64,000 nucleotides of DNA from Bacillota bacterium. Its GTDB lineage: Bacteria; Bacillota; Clostridia; Lachnospirales; Bianqueaceae. Positions 27,101 to 34,480 of this stretch are shown piece by piece. The translations under genes and the position numbers were made by a program. The notes below the pieces were generated by a model that was not told the origin of the DNA, did not search any database, and was given only the letters and a program-made list of their open reading frames with translations. The stretch lies in contig JAFRZE010000068.1 of NCBI GenBank assembly GCA_017442735.1, forward strand, positions 1-64,000. Reading direction: 5' to 3'. How positions within the stretch are numbered: position 1 is the first letter of the stretch; each line of letters starts with the position of its first letter.

Positions 27101-27372
27101 CCGGCCTGGATGTCGAAACGGCTCATAACGTCTGGGAAAACAATGATATCTACGATCTGGTCGAGAATGAGAAGGTCAGCTGTATCGTTTATACCGGTGC
27201 GGTGATCGATACCAGCGTGGGTGATTTCACGCTTCTTTCCCGCAAGGCGCAGCAGCACCGGATCCCGTGCCTGACTTCCATCGACACGGCTTCCGCCCTG
27301 GCGGACATCCTGGCCAGCCGCTACAGCGAAGCCAGCACCAAACTGGTGGACATCTGTCAGCTGGATGCCTGA
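24130..27372 (+). CDS. carB: Carbamoyl-phosphate synthase large subunit
   Basis: A 1080-residue enzyme with two homologous ATP-grasp halves (about 1-400 and 550-935), an oligomerisation region, and a C-terminal MGS-type allosteric domain. Motifs include IGSGPIVIGQAAEFDYAG, HTGDSIVVAP, EVNPRVSRSSALASKATG, and the second-half GPIRIGQGIEFDY. It makes carbamoyl phosphate for arginine and pyrimidines. It starts inside the end of argD. The small subunit gene carA, normally next door, is not in the window, nor are argF, argG and argH. Confidence 0.97.
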   Translation: MPKDQSIQTVLVIGSGPIVIGQAAEFDYAGTQACRVLKREGIKVVLINSNPATIMTDQLNADSIYLEPLTLETVQRVIEKEKPDALLAGLGGQTGLTVAMQLSKSGFLQKTGVRLIGTNAESIDKAEDRQMFKDTMEKIGVPTIPSDTVNTVKDALETAKKIGYPVIIRPAFTLGGTGGGVAYDEKQMASAAKTGLDASPITQILVEKYIAGWKEIEFEVMRDASDHVITVCSMENVDPVGVHTGDSIVVAPALTLSDTDYKILENAAIDIIRELKVAGGCNVQFALHPETSEYAVIEVNPRVSRSSALASKATGYPIAKVTAMIALGYDLDEIKLDKDKKGSARFSPQVDYIVVKFPRWPFDKFTNASRRLGTQMKATGEVMAIAPTFEAGIMKAVRGAEIGMETLNRVSSSGKPLAERLTRVNDLRLFTIFEALKSGMSVADIASVTKITPFFIEKLKNLSDFELSIAGQAISPEQYHQGKVFGYTDHALEVLSGHPLPCHEDANYRLVNTCSGGFGITPYYYSVYEPGCDAREAAAKTAGSVAGFKGRIIVLGAGPIRIGQGIEFDYSSVHCVDILRRLGYEVIIINNNPETVSTDYDTSDRLYFEPLTPEDVMNVVEIEKPLGIVVAFGGQTAIKLAKYLDSHGVKILGTSAEGIDLAEDRERFDQLLESFHIQRPKGCGVNTLPEARIAAKILGYPVLLRPSYVIGGQGMTIARSEADVTKYMEAILSGGIENPVLVDKYMPGTELEVDVISDGETVLIPGIMEHIERAGVHSGDSIAVYPPYNLSEKMRDKVCDCSQKLALALGTKGLVNIQYLIYDNELYVIEVNPRASRTIPYISKVTGVPMVDLASQVMLGAKLKDLGYEGGLWNAPHCFAVKVPVFSFEKLSDADSILGPEMKSTGEVLGVGRTKAEALYKGLLAAGFRIRRDDLPTSAGGDDPSSDDRTGVLLSVEDYDHADIIALAGKFFDLGIKLYATPDTAAAIRSTGLDVETAHNVWENNDIYDLVENEKVSCIVYTGAVIDTSVGDFTLLSRKAQQHRIPCLTSIDTASALADILASRYSEASTKLVDICQLDA

Positions 27373-27895
27373 AAGGCTTCCTGACGGAAGAATTCATAAA
27401 GCTCCGTGAACGGCATGTTTTTCAAAATCACGCGCATCTGCTCCGTGAAAAGCATGTTTTTCAAAATCACACGTTTCATTTGCTCCGTGAAAAGCATGTT
27501 TTTCAAAATCACACGTTTCATTTGCTCCGTAGAATAGGGATTTATCAAATCGACGCGTCTTTCTGGCCTTCTGACTGTTTCCAGGATGACCTTTTACGCG
27601 CGGTTTTGATAAATCCCTGTTTCATGCCGCAGATGATGCGTTCAATTTTGAAAAACGTGGATTCTAGGGAGCACGAACGCGTGATTTTGAAAAAAGCTGA
27701 ATTTCTACCGCCGCGTGGTTTTGAAAAAAATGCTCCTCAGACCGCTGGACTGATTTTGGAAAAATGGCATCTCAGGCACCCGTGGCGTTTCCGCTGTAGC
27801 ACCCTCATATAAAAACGGACTGCTTTACACAGATGTATGTGTATCGCAGTCCGTTTTTTCACCTGATCTCAGGTGTCTTTATAAGGCAAGTCAGC
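27373..27895. repeat. Inverted array of about 40-nt intergenic repeats downstream of carB
   Basis: 523 nt without a believable gene. Three clear tandem units (27402-27440, 27441-27482, 27483-27524; the last two identical, 42 nt) and a fourth partial unit (27525-27557) carry the core tgtttttcaaaatcacgcg. From 27598 on the same core appears reversed about every 36-41 nt (27598, about 27635, 27678, 27712, 27750), with decay. An inverted repeat of 14 bp (27536-27549 / 27605-27618) marks the turning point. The 42-nt period lets short frames read 14-residue peptide repeats on both strands; these look like a by-product. A terminator closes the region. Confidence 0.85.
27811..27858. terminator. Bidirectional terminator between carB and the oxidoreductase gene
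   Basis: aaaaacggactgc (27811-27823) pairs perfectly with gcagtccgttttt (27846-27858), giving a hairpin followed by T residues on either strand. It separates two convergent units. Confidence 0.88.
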
Positions 27896-28954
27896 TTACA
27901 GATTCACGTTCACTTTGACCGGTTTGCCGGTTTCCATGGACTCATTGCAGGCCAGGGTGAAGAGGACGGATTTGACCGCATCTTCGTACGGGGATTTGAT
28001 CTTGGAAGGATCGCCGGTCTGGACCGCTTCGATGAAGGTGTGGTCGCAGAGCATGCCGCAGTCGGTTTCCGGCTTGTAGATCTTGGCGGTGCCTTTGGAG
28101 ACCATACGGCCGTCGCCTTTGACGACTTCGGCGTTGGCGCCTTCTTCCGGCTCGTCTTCCGCTTCGCCGTAGATAGCTACTTTATCGAACATGTAATAGT
28201 CCGCGCGCGCGTCGACCGCACCGAAGGTCAGTTTGTTGTCCGCGCACTCCGCGCCGGTCGCGTAGCAGCCGGTGGTCATGGTAGCCAGAGCGCCGGATTC
28301 GAAACGGACAAGGGAGATGGAGGTGTCTTCCACATCGAATCCTTCGATGCCCTTGACGACGTCTTTGCCGCCGAAGGAGAAGACTTCCACGGGCTCTTCG
28401 CCCATGACATTTCTCATCATATCGACCTGATGGATCGTCTGCTCGACCAGCTGGCCGCCGGAAAGTTCACGGACCTTCCACCACGGGGTATCCGGAATAC
28501 CGCCGACTCTCATGAGGTTGGCTTCGACGATCTTGTGCTTTTTCGCGAACTCTTTCAGTTTCGGGATGTTGCTCTCATAACGAAGCTGGAGGCCGGAAGC
28601 GGTGATCAGACCAGCCTCACGGATCTTGTCGCGGATCGCCAGGAACTGCGCGGGATCCAGGCCGACCGGTTTCTCGACAAACATCGGGATGCGGCGGGCG
28701 ATGGTCTCGAACTCGATCTCGCCATGGCAGTAGGGCGGGATGCCGATAAAGACACATTCGGGATTGACTGCGTCATACATCTCTTTGAAATTGTAGAAAG
28801 CCGGGCAGTTCACTTCCGCCGCGAACTTATCCGCTCTTTCCGGGATGATGTCGCATACGCCGACGACTTCCACATCGTCCATCTTTTTGAAGTGGTCGAA
28901 GTGATAACGTCCGATGGTACCGCAGCCGATCAGGGCAACTCTTGTTTTGCTCAT
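27896..28954 (-). CDS. Gfo/Idh/MocA-family oxidoreductase
   Basis: A 352-residue NAD(P)-dependent sugar or polyol dehydrogenase of the inositol 2-dehydrogenase type. The N-terminal Rossmann motif is ALIGCGTIGRYH, followed by FVEKPVGLD with the EKP signature and the family's C-terminal alpha/beta domain. It lies 33 nt after the isomerase/epimerase gene and has an AGGAG site. The pair is divergent from an AraC regulator. The exact substrate cannot be told. Confidence 0.88.
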   Translation of the reverse strand: MSKTRVALIGCGTIGRYHFDHFKKMDDVEVVGVCDIIPERADKFAAEVNCPAFYNFKEMYDAVNPECVFIGIPPYCHGEIEFETIARRIPMFVEKPVGLDPAQFLAIRDKIREAGLITASGLQLRYESNIPKLKEFAKKHKIVEANLMRVGGIPDTPWWKVRELSGGQLVEQTIHQVDMMRNVMGEEPVEVFSFGGKDVVKGIEGFDVEDTSISLVRFESGALATMTTGCYATGAECADNKLTFGAVDARADYYMFDKVAIYGEAEDEPEEGANAEVVKGDGRMVSKGTAKIYKPETDCGMLCDHTFIEAVQTGDPSKIKSPYEDAVKSVLFTLACNESMETGKPVKVNVNL

Positions 28955-28987
28955 GGTAATTCTCCTCGTCTTGTTGATTTGTATGAA

Positions 28988-29812
28988 TTAGTACTTGATG
29001 ACTTCTTCGATGCCTTTCGCGACAAAGGCGTAGTAATCCTGGTAGGACATGTCCGGATCTTCCTTGAAGACTTCACCGGTCAGATAGCCGTCGAAACCGG
29101 CCGCGCGAAGCGCCGGGATGACCGCTTTCCAGTTGACATCGCCCAGCGGGATGTCCGCCCAGACGCCGCCGGAGTTCACGCCGCGGGCACGCTTGTAGTC
29201 CTTGACATGGATGTTATGGATGCGGCTGCCCAGGACCTCGATCCAGCGTTCGGACCAGGAGAAGGCGATGACGTTGCCGACATCATAGTAGGCGCCGACC
29301 AGCGGATTGTCCACTTCGTCGATGAAGCTCACCATGTCCAGCGGAGATCCGAAGAACATGTTCCAGACATTCTCGACACCCACATAGATCCCGTAGGATT
29401 CGATCAGCGCGCGCTGGGATCTGAGGAATTCGATACAGCCTTTGCGGTCTTCCAGCAGCGGGATCTTCGGATAGGCGCCGCCCGGGACGACCAGGATGCC
29501 CTTCGCTCCGAAATAGTCCGCGCAGAAAAGCTGCTGTTTCAGGATCTTCTCGGATAGTATCGGATCAGTCCCCATGCATCCGCCCCAAAGCGAGGTACTG
29601 ATGCTGATGACCGGCAGATCATACTTTTCCGAGATGGCTTTGATTTTCGCGAGATCTTCCGCTGTTGTAGACAGGGTCAGGGAATGCTCGCTGGTACCTT
29701 CCTTGTCCACGTTCAGTTCGACTCCGTCAAAACCGGCAGCCTTGAGTTCCTTGAACATCTGCTCAAAACCGGTTTTCGAATCGACTGTCCATGCATTGAG
29801 TGATTTTTTCAT
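28988..29812 (-). CDS. Sugar phosphate isomerase/epimerase (xylose isomerase-like TIM barrel)
   Basis: A 274-residue AP-endonuclease-2 fold protein like inosose isomerases and ketose 3-epimerases. Visible segments are GFDGVELNVD, VGVENVWN (metal-binding Glu), GAYYDVGN and IHNIHVKDYKRA (metal-binding His). It is first in a two-gene unit with the oxidoreductase and is divergent from araC-like 29963-30829, which probably controls it. The ATG follows AGGAGACACT. Confidence 0.87.
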   Translation of the reverse strand: MKKSLNAWTVDSKTGFEQMFKELKAAGFDGVELNVDKEGTSEHSLTLSTTAEDLAKIKAISEKYDLPVISISTSLWGGCMGTDPILSEKILKQQLFCADYFGAKGILVVPGGAYPKIPLLEDRKGCIEFLRSQRALIESYGIYVGVENVWNMFFGSPLDMVSFIDEVDNPLVGAYYDVGNVIAFSWSERWIEVLGSRIHNIHVKDYKRARGVNSGGVWADIPLGDVNWKAVIPALRAAGFDGYLTGEVFKEDPDMSYQDYYAFVAKGIEEVIKY

Positions 29813-29962
29813 AGTGTCTCCTCATGCGTAAATGAGAATTTTCGACTATCCGCAAGGATTTGTCTTGCATTTGTCTTCTCTATAATATATGCTTTTCTCA
29901 AGGAAATTCATATAGTAATATCAATTGCTTATATGGATAAATCGACTATTCGGGAGGTTTCT

Positions 29963-30829
29963 ATGCCGGTCGATCAATCGTATTATCTGGAGCTCAGCGC
30001 GGGAGCGGATAACGTATCGCGTCCCGAGCACGCGCTCATTCCCAACTGCTGCGGGCTCTGTGTCCTTCCGAGTCCGTTCATCGGCCGCTCCGCCACCGGA
30101 CGGGAGGATTTCTATCTGCAGTACCTGGTCCGCGGCGAAATGGATGTCTGGATCGGTGAAGAGAAAAAGATCATGTATCCCGGTCAGGCCATTCTGTATT
30201 ATCCGCACACGCCCTACCACTATACCATGCGAGGCGTCCGGGATGAGGTCCACTATTACTGGGTGCATTTTACGGGATCCTCCGCGAGATCGCTGGTGGA
30301 GCGCTGCGGCGTCCCCAATCAGACCTTTATCCCCGTGGCTGACGGCCTGTTCCTTCAGATGCAGTATGAAGGCCTCTTCCAGGATTTTATCCGCCGCGAT
30401 CCGCTATTTGAGATCTCGGCGGCAGCAAAGATCACTTCCCTGCTGGTCAGTCTCGGCCGGGAAGTCAGCGGCCATGAGAATCTTCAGAGCGATCCGCGGA
30501 TCCAGGCTTCTCTTGCCCGTATCCACCAGAGCTTCCGCGAAAACCTGTCCATCGAGCAGCTGGCGCTGGAAGCTCATCTGTCTCCCAGTCGTTTCCGTAC
30601 CCTGTTCAAGAACCGGACCGGCCTCTCTCCGCAGGACTATCTGACTTCCCTTCGACTTAGCCGCGCGCGGATGCTGCTGGAACAGACCGACGAACCTCTC
30701 AGCCAGATCGCGGAAGCGGTGGGCTATCCGGACCAGCTTTATTTCAGTCGGCTTTTTCGCTCACGTATCGGCCTGTCACCGTCCGAGTACCGCAGGAATA
30801 CTGTGACAGCGGAAGTCATTTCATCATAA
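29963..30829 (+). CDS. AraC-family transcriptional regulator
   Basis: A 288-residue regulator with an N-terminal cupin sensing domain (YLVRGEMDVWIG, YYPHTPYHYTMRG) and a C-terminal double helix-turn-helix (about 185-285; NLSIEQLALEAHLSPSRF, AVGYPDQLYFSRLFRS). The start at 29963 has GGGAGG at 7 nt. It is transcribed away from the isomerase/oxidoreductase pair across a 150-nt space, a usual arrangement for a local sugar-responsive activator. Its 3' end overlaps the end of the convergent hydrolase gene by 91 nt. Confidence 0.93.
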   Translation: MPVDQSYYLELSAGADNVSRPEHALIPNCCGLCVLPSPFIGRSATGREDFYLQYLVRGEMDVWIGEEKKIMYPGQAILYYPHTPYHYTMRGVRDEVHYYWVHFTGSSARSLVERCGVPNQTFIPVADGLFLQMQYEGLFQDFIRRDPLFEISAAAKITSLLVSLGREVSGHENLQSDPRIQASLARIHQSFRENLSIEQLALEAHLSPSRFRTLFKNRTGLSPQDYLTSLRLSRARMLLEQTDEPLSQIAEAVGYPDQLYFSRLFRSRIGLSPSEYRRNTVTAEVISS

Positions 30830-31527
30830 TATCCTTCAAAGCCGTGATTCGAGCCGGGGATAGTGACGAGTTTACAATTCTCATACAACTCAGCGGCTTT
30901 TTTCGCGTAGGCGTACGGTACCGCGCGGTCTGCGGTCCCGTGTACGATCAGCACCGGGCCATGGTATTTTTCGATCGCGTCTTCCGTATGCAGCAGCTGC
31001 GCGGTCCGCGCGTAGTTGCCGCCGAGGATCTCCCCGCCCCAGATCACCAGCTCCTCCGGAATTTCGTCCGGTTCATACAGTGCGCTGGCCAGGTTGCCGG
31101 CACGCGCGGCATCCGGGATCATCCCGGCCGGCGCCAGCAGTACGAGGGCTTTTAGATCATCCGGTCGAAGGCCGCCCATCATCATGGCATTCATGCCGCC
31201 CTGCGAATGTCCGACATAATAAAGATCCGTGACGAAATCCAACTTCTTCGCGTACTCAATCACTGCCAGCCCCTGTTCGATCCACTTGAAAAGTGTGTGC
31301 TCCTTAAAAGTTCCGCTACTCTTCCCATGGCCGTAAAGGTCCACCCGGAGAGTCGCGATCCCCATAGCACGAATGGCTTCCTTGACGGCCACGATCTGCG
31401 GCTCTTCCATGTGTCCGGTAAATCCGTGATTGATGATCGCCAGCGGACATTTCGCGCCGACATTATCGGGCATTTCCAGCTTTGCGTGGATCTTCTGTCC
31501 GTCATAGGGGATGTAAAACTCTGTCAT
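30739..31527 (-). CDS. Alpha/beta hydrolase
   Basis: A 262-residue serine hydrolase. HGFTGH (oxyanion region), GHSQGG with Ser about 108, an Asp in HGTADRAVP and His in GSNHGFEG make a full triad. It resembles feruloyl/acyl esterases and cytoplasmic hydrolases of the peptidase S9-like group. The start at 31527 has AAAGGAG and overlaps the transporter stop by 4 nt. The last about 17 residues extend past the usual family end and lie antisense to the 3' end of the AraC gene. Third gene of the ribulokinase operon. Confidence 0.88.
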   Translation of the reverse strand: MTEFYIPYDGQKIHAKLEMPDNVGAKCPLAIINHGFTGHMEEPQIVAVKEAIRAMGIATLRVDLYGHGKSSGTFKEHTLFKWIEQGLAVIEYAKKLDFVTDLYYVGHSQGGMNAMMMGGLRPDDLKALVLLAPAGMIPDAARAGNLASALYEPDEIPEELVIWGGEILGGNYARTAQLLHTEDAIEKYHGPVLIVHGTADRAVPYAYAKKAAELYENCKLVTIPGSNHGFEGYYDEMTSAVTVFLRYSDGDRPIRERKSRLK

Positions 31528-32507
31528 ACTTTCTCCTTTCCTGCTGAGGCAGTCAGCAGTCCGAACGTCAGGACAGCTGCCGCGCAAAGAAGCGTGACCG
31601 GGGATAGAAGCGCCCTGTCTTTCAACAAAAGGAACGCGAAAACCAGGGCCCAGGCCGAATATGTCACATTCAAGGCCATCGCGCGGATCGCTCCGATCCG
31701 GCGAAGCGCCTGATAATAGAATAGATACGATGTCGTCGCGGCGAAAGCCGCCAGCGCGAGGAGCCCGAAGCTTCCAGGTGTTTTCAGCAGATACCCGGCA
31801 AGGCTCCATCCCGCAAGAAGACTCTCTCCTGATCCGATCCATCCAAGGACCGGCAGCAGGAAGAGCCCGTAAACAAAAGCCGAGACCGTCTGGCGGATCA
31901 GCAGCGCGATCTCGCTCGTCATCTGCGGATCCTGAACGCTTTTGGTGATGATCACCGCTTCCGTTCCCCAGCCGAACGCGCACATCAGTGTCCCAAGGAG
32001 GCCAAGGAAAAAGTTGGTGATATCCACCTCGCCTGTATAGCTCAGCATATAGACCGCTGCCAGCGTTAAGGCCAGGAAGATCCATCGGTACCAGGGCATC
32101 CGTTCCTTCAGAAAGAAGAACGCCAGTAAGGCGCCGATGGCCGGATAAACCGTACTGGCGACCGCTCCGATGGCCGGCCCCATATAGAAGACCGAAAGGA
32201 TGTAGCCGGTCATACCGACCGGTCCGCCGATCAGCGCGGCAAGCGCCACCGATCTCGCGCCGCGGGTCTTCAGCATATGGAACGTCTTCCCGAGACTTCC
32301 GCGGATCCCGTGATAAACGAAGGTATAGACCGACGAACAGGCGTCATGGATGAACGCCGCCGAGAGCGGCACAAGCATCATTCCCATCAGCCCTGTATTT
32401 CCTCCTGCGATCACATCCGTCTGTGCGCCGAGACCGGATCCAAGCGCGGCTCCCAGAAGCACGGTCTCCAGCCCCCAAAGCAGCGCACCGAGGATTCCCG
32501 CGAGCAT
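31524..32507 (-). CDS. EamA/DMT-superfamily transporter
   Basis: A 327-residue membrane protein with about ten hydrophobic helices arranged as two repeats, ending in short cytosolic GKEKV. EamA-type features include ASTVYPAIGALLAFFFLKER in the first half and a matching FAFLLLKDR in the second. It begins directly after the ribulokinase stop codon (TAGATG) and overlaps the hydrolase by 4 nt. Uptake of the kinase substrate is a reasonable guess from the operon; no direct evidence. Confidence 0.87.
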   Translation of the reverse strand: MLAGILGALLWGLETVLLGAALGSGLGAQTDVIAGGNTGLMGMMLVPLSAAFIHDACSSVYTFVYHGIRGSLGKTFHMLKTRGARSVALAALIGGPVGMTGYILSVFYMGPAIGAVASTVYPAIGALLAFFFLKERMPWYRWIFLALTLAAVYMLSYTGEVDITNFFLGLLGTLMCAFGWGTEAVIITKSVQDPQMTSEIALLIRQTVSAFVYGLFLLPVLGWIGSGESLLAGWSLAGYLLKTPGSFGLLALAAFAATTSYLFYYQALRRIGAIRAMALNVTYSAWALVFAFLLLKDRALLSPVTLLCAAAVLTFGLLTASAGKEKV

Positions 32508-34205
32508 CTATATTTTCCTCCGAAGGTCGTGCATCAGATCTTTTTCTTCCTCGCCGAAGATTTGGCAGAGACGCTGATATTTTCTGTATAACCCGTCGTA
32601 GATCGTCACATGATCCGCAACCGGTCTGTAAACGATCCTTTCCTTACATCCCATTGCTCGGATCGCTTCTTCCGCACTGTCATAGCTTCCGCCCGACGAC
32701 CCTGCCGCCACCGCTCCGAAAATCGCGCTGCCATGGGCCGGTCCCACCGGAAGCGGCACCACTTCGACCGGTACGCCAAGAATATCGGCATAGAGCTGCA
32801 TCGCGAAGGGATTCTTCTGACTGATCCCGCCGGAGGCCAGGATCCTGTTCACCGGAAGACCCGCGCGGATAAAGTTTTCAACGATCGTACGGCAGCCGTA
32901 CGCTGTCGATTCCAGCAGCGCCCGATAGATGTCCTCCGGCCTGGTTTCCTGTGTCAATCCCACCAGCATTCCTGAAAGAGCGTAATCACACAGCGGACTG
33001 CGGTTCCCGTTCAGCCAGTCAAGTGCGATAAGTCCGTTTTCACCAGGTGCCTTCTTCTCTGCCAGCGCAGAAAGATACGCGTGAACGTCCGCCGCCTTCG
33101 ACCTGCCACCAATACGGCCCGAAGCAAAGGCGTAGTCCTTCGCCGCACGATGGATATCTTCCGTGATATAATTGTCCACAAAATACGCGAACAGGTCGCC
33201 TACCGAGGTCTGGCCGGCTTCATATCCGACATAGCCCGGCAGGATCCCTCCCGGGACCGCGCCGCAGATGCCCGGGACCGGCAGGTCCTTCTCTGAAAGC
33301 AGCATCTGGCAGGTCGACGTCCCGATGATCATGAGCAGCTCCCCGGGGCTAGTGATACCGCAGGCAGGCACGCTGGCATGCGCGTCCACCATGCCAACTG
33401 CGACCGGGATCCCTTCCGCCAGCCCAAGTTCAAATGCCATTTCGCGTGTGAGCCGGCCCGCTGCGTTCCCGACCGGCACGACAGGGGACGGCAGTTTTTC
33501 CAGCAATTCTTTCCTCGAAAGCCTGGCCGCGTTGAAAAGTGCTTTCGGCGGGAATCCGGTTTCCGGCCGATAATACGCCTTATATCCGGCTGCGCAGCCG
33601 CCGCGGATCCGTTTCCCGCGTGCCTTCGCACCGGTCAGTTCGCTCACGATCCAGTCCGCGACTTCCATGTACTCGTCCATCTCGGCAAAAAGACGCGGCG
33701 CCTTTTCCTTCATTTCCCACATCCGCGGGAACAGGCTCTCGGCCGAAATGTTCCCGCCGAACCGGGCCAGCAGGTCCGGACAGGCTTCTTTCGCGGCTTC
33801 CGTCAACTTCTCCGCGTAAGGCGCTGCGCCGTGATGTTTCCACATTTTGATATAGGCCTGCGGCTGCGACCGGTATTCTTCATGGAAAGCCATAGGCTCA
33901 CCCGCCGCATCCACCGGCAGGATCGTGCATGAAGTCGCGTCGATCCCGACGCCGATGATCTCTTCCGCCATGAGTCCGGACAGTCCGACCGCTTCCTTGA
34001 CCGATCCGACGAGCGCCTGAATATAATCCCCCGGGGCCTGCAACGCCGACTCCGGTTCGATGGGCGTTCCGTCCGGCAGTTCGCGGTTCAGCACGCCGTG
34101 CGCATAGTCTGCGCTGGCCGAAGAGACGATCTCTCCGGTCAGCACATCCACGATCACCGCCCGCGCCGACAGTGTCCCGAAATCGATCCCGATCGTATAG
34201 CTCAT
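32508..34205 (-). CDS. araB: Ribulokinase-like FGGY carbohydrate kinase
   Basis: A 565-residue FGGY kinase. GIDFGTLSARAVIVD is the phosphate 1 loop, and the ribulokinase style is seen in GVGIDATSCTILPVDAAGEP and in WKHHGAAPYAEKLT. The C-terminal ATPase half contains LASGGISQKNPF. It should phosphorylate L-ribulose or a related ketose. The start at 34205 follows GGAGGG; earlier in-frame codons reach into the TnpB element boundary. The native upstream region is interrupted by the TnpB element 40 nt away. Confidence 0.9.
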   Translation of the reverse strand: MSYTIGIDFGTLSARAVIVDVLTGEIVSSASADYAHGVLNRELPDGTPIEPESALQAPGDYIQALVGSVKEAVGLSGLMAEEIIGVGIDATSCTILPVDAAGEPMAFHEEYRSQPQAYIKMWKHHGAAPYAEKLTEAAKEACPDLLARFGGNISAESLFPRMWEMKEKAPRLFAEMDEYMEVADWIVSELTGAKARGKRIRGGCAAGYKAYYRPETGFPPKALFNAARLSRKELLEKLPSPVVPVGNAAGRLTREMAFELGLAEGIPVAVGMVDAHASVPACGITSPGELLMIIGTSTCQMLLSEKDLPVPGICGAVPGGILPGYVGYEAGQTSVGDLFAYFVDNYITEDIHRAAKDYAFASGRIGGRSKAADVHAYLSALAEKKAPGENGLIALDWLNGNRSPLCDYALSGMLVGLTQETRPEDIYRALLESTAYGCRTIVENFIRAGLPVNRILASGGISQKNPFAMQLYADILGVPVEVVPLPVGPAHGSAIFGAVAAGSSGGSYDSAEEAIRAMGCKERIVYRPVADHVTIYDGLYRKYQRLCQIFGEEEKDLMHDLRRKI

Positions 34206-34245
34206 CTTTCCCTCCATCTTGCACGTAAACTGCCCTAATGATACA

Positions 34246-34480
34246 GTCAACTACCCACCCACTAAAGTGAGTGGGCTTGCAACTCCCCAGTAGTACGAGC
34301 GTCTTACGACTCCTACCTTTGACTTATCTGACAAATCAGATAGTGGGGTTACATCGCAGGGTGATTGACAGCACCCTTATCATCTCAGATATGCTGAGGT
34401 GATACTGTATCCGGTACTTGGCTATCTCTGGAAAGATAGTTGATTCCCATGCGATACAGATTCATAGCTCCAATACGGTC
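34246..34480 (-). ncRNA. Putative omega RNA (reRNA) of the TnpB element
   Basis: The 3' part of tnpB and the following 139 nt to the element end form the expected omega RNA region. Hairpins are seen at 34359-34376 (gggtg/caccc), 34325-34342 (tatctga/tcagata) and 34258-34275. The guide would be the flank just outside the element, reading from 34245 leftward. The 5' limit is a guess. Confidence 0.55.

Noticed and set aside
27402-27557. Possible CRISPR array
   Set aside because: Units are back to back without unique spacers, orientation inverts downstream, and no cas genes are present.
27357-27812. Short frames on both strands over the carB repeat array, including one with a 14-residue peptide repeat
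   Set aside because: The peptide repeat is a direct result of the 42-nt DNA repeat, appears on both strands, and has no ribosome binding site.
29933-29962. Longer AraC start at 29933
   Set aside because: No ribosome binding site there; ATG 29963 has GGGAGG at 7 nt.
32508-34250. Longer ribulokinase reading with start at 34250
   Set aside because: It begins at the edge of the TnpB element; ATG 34205 has GGAGGG and matches the family start.
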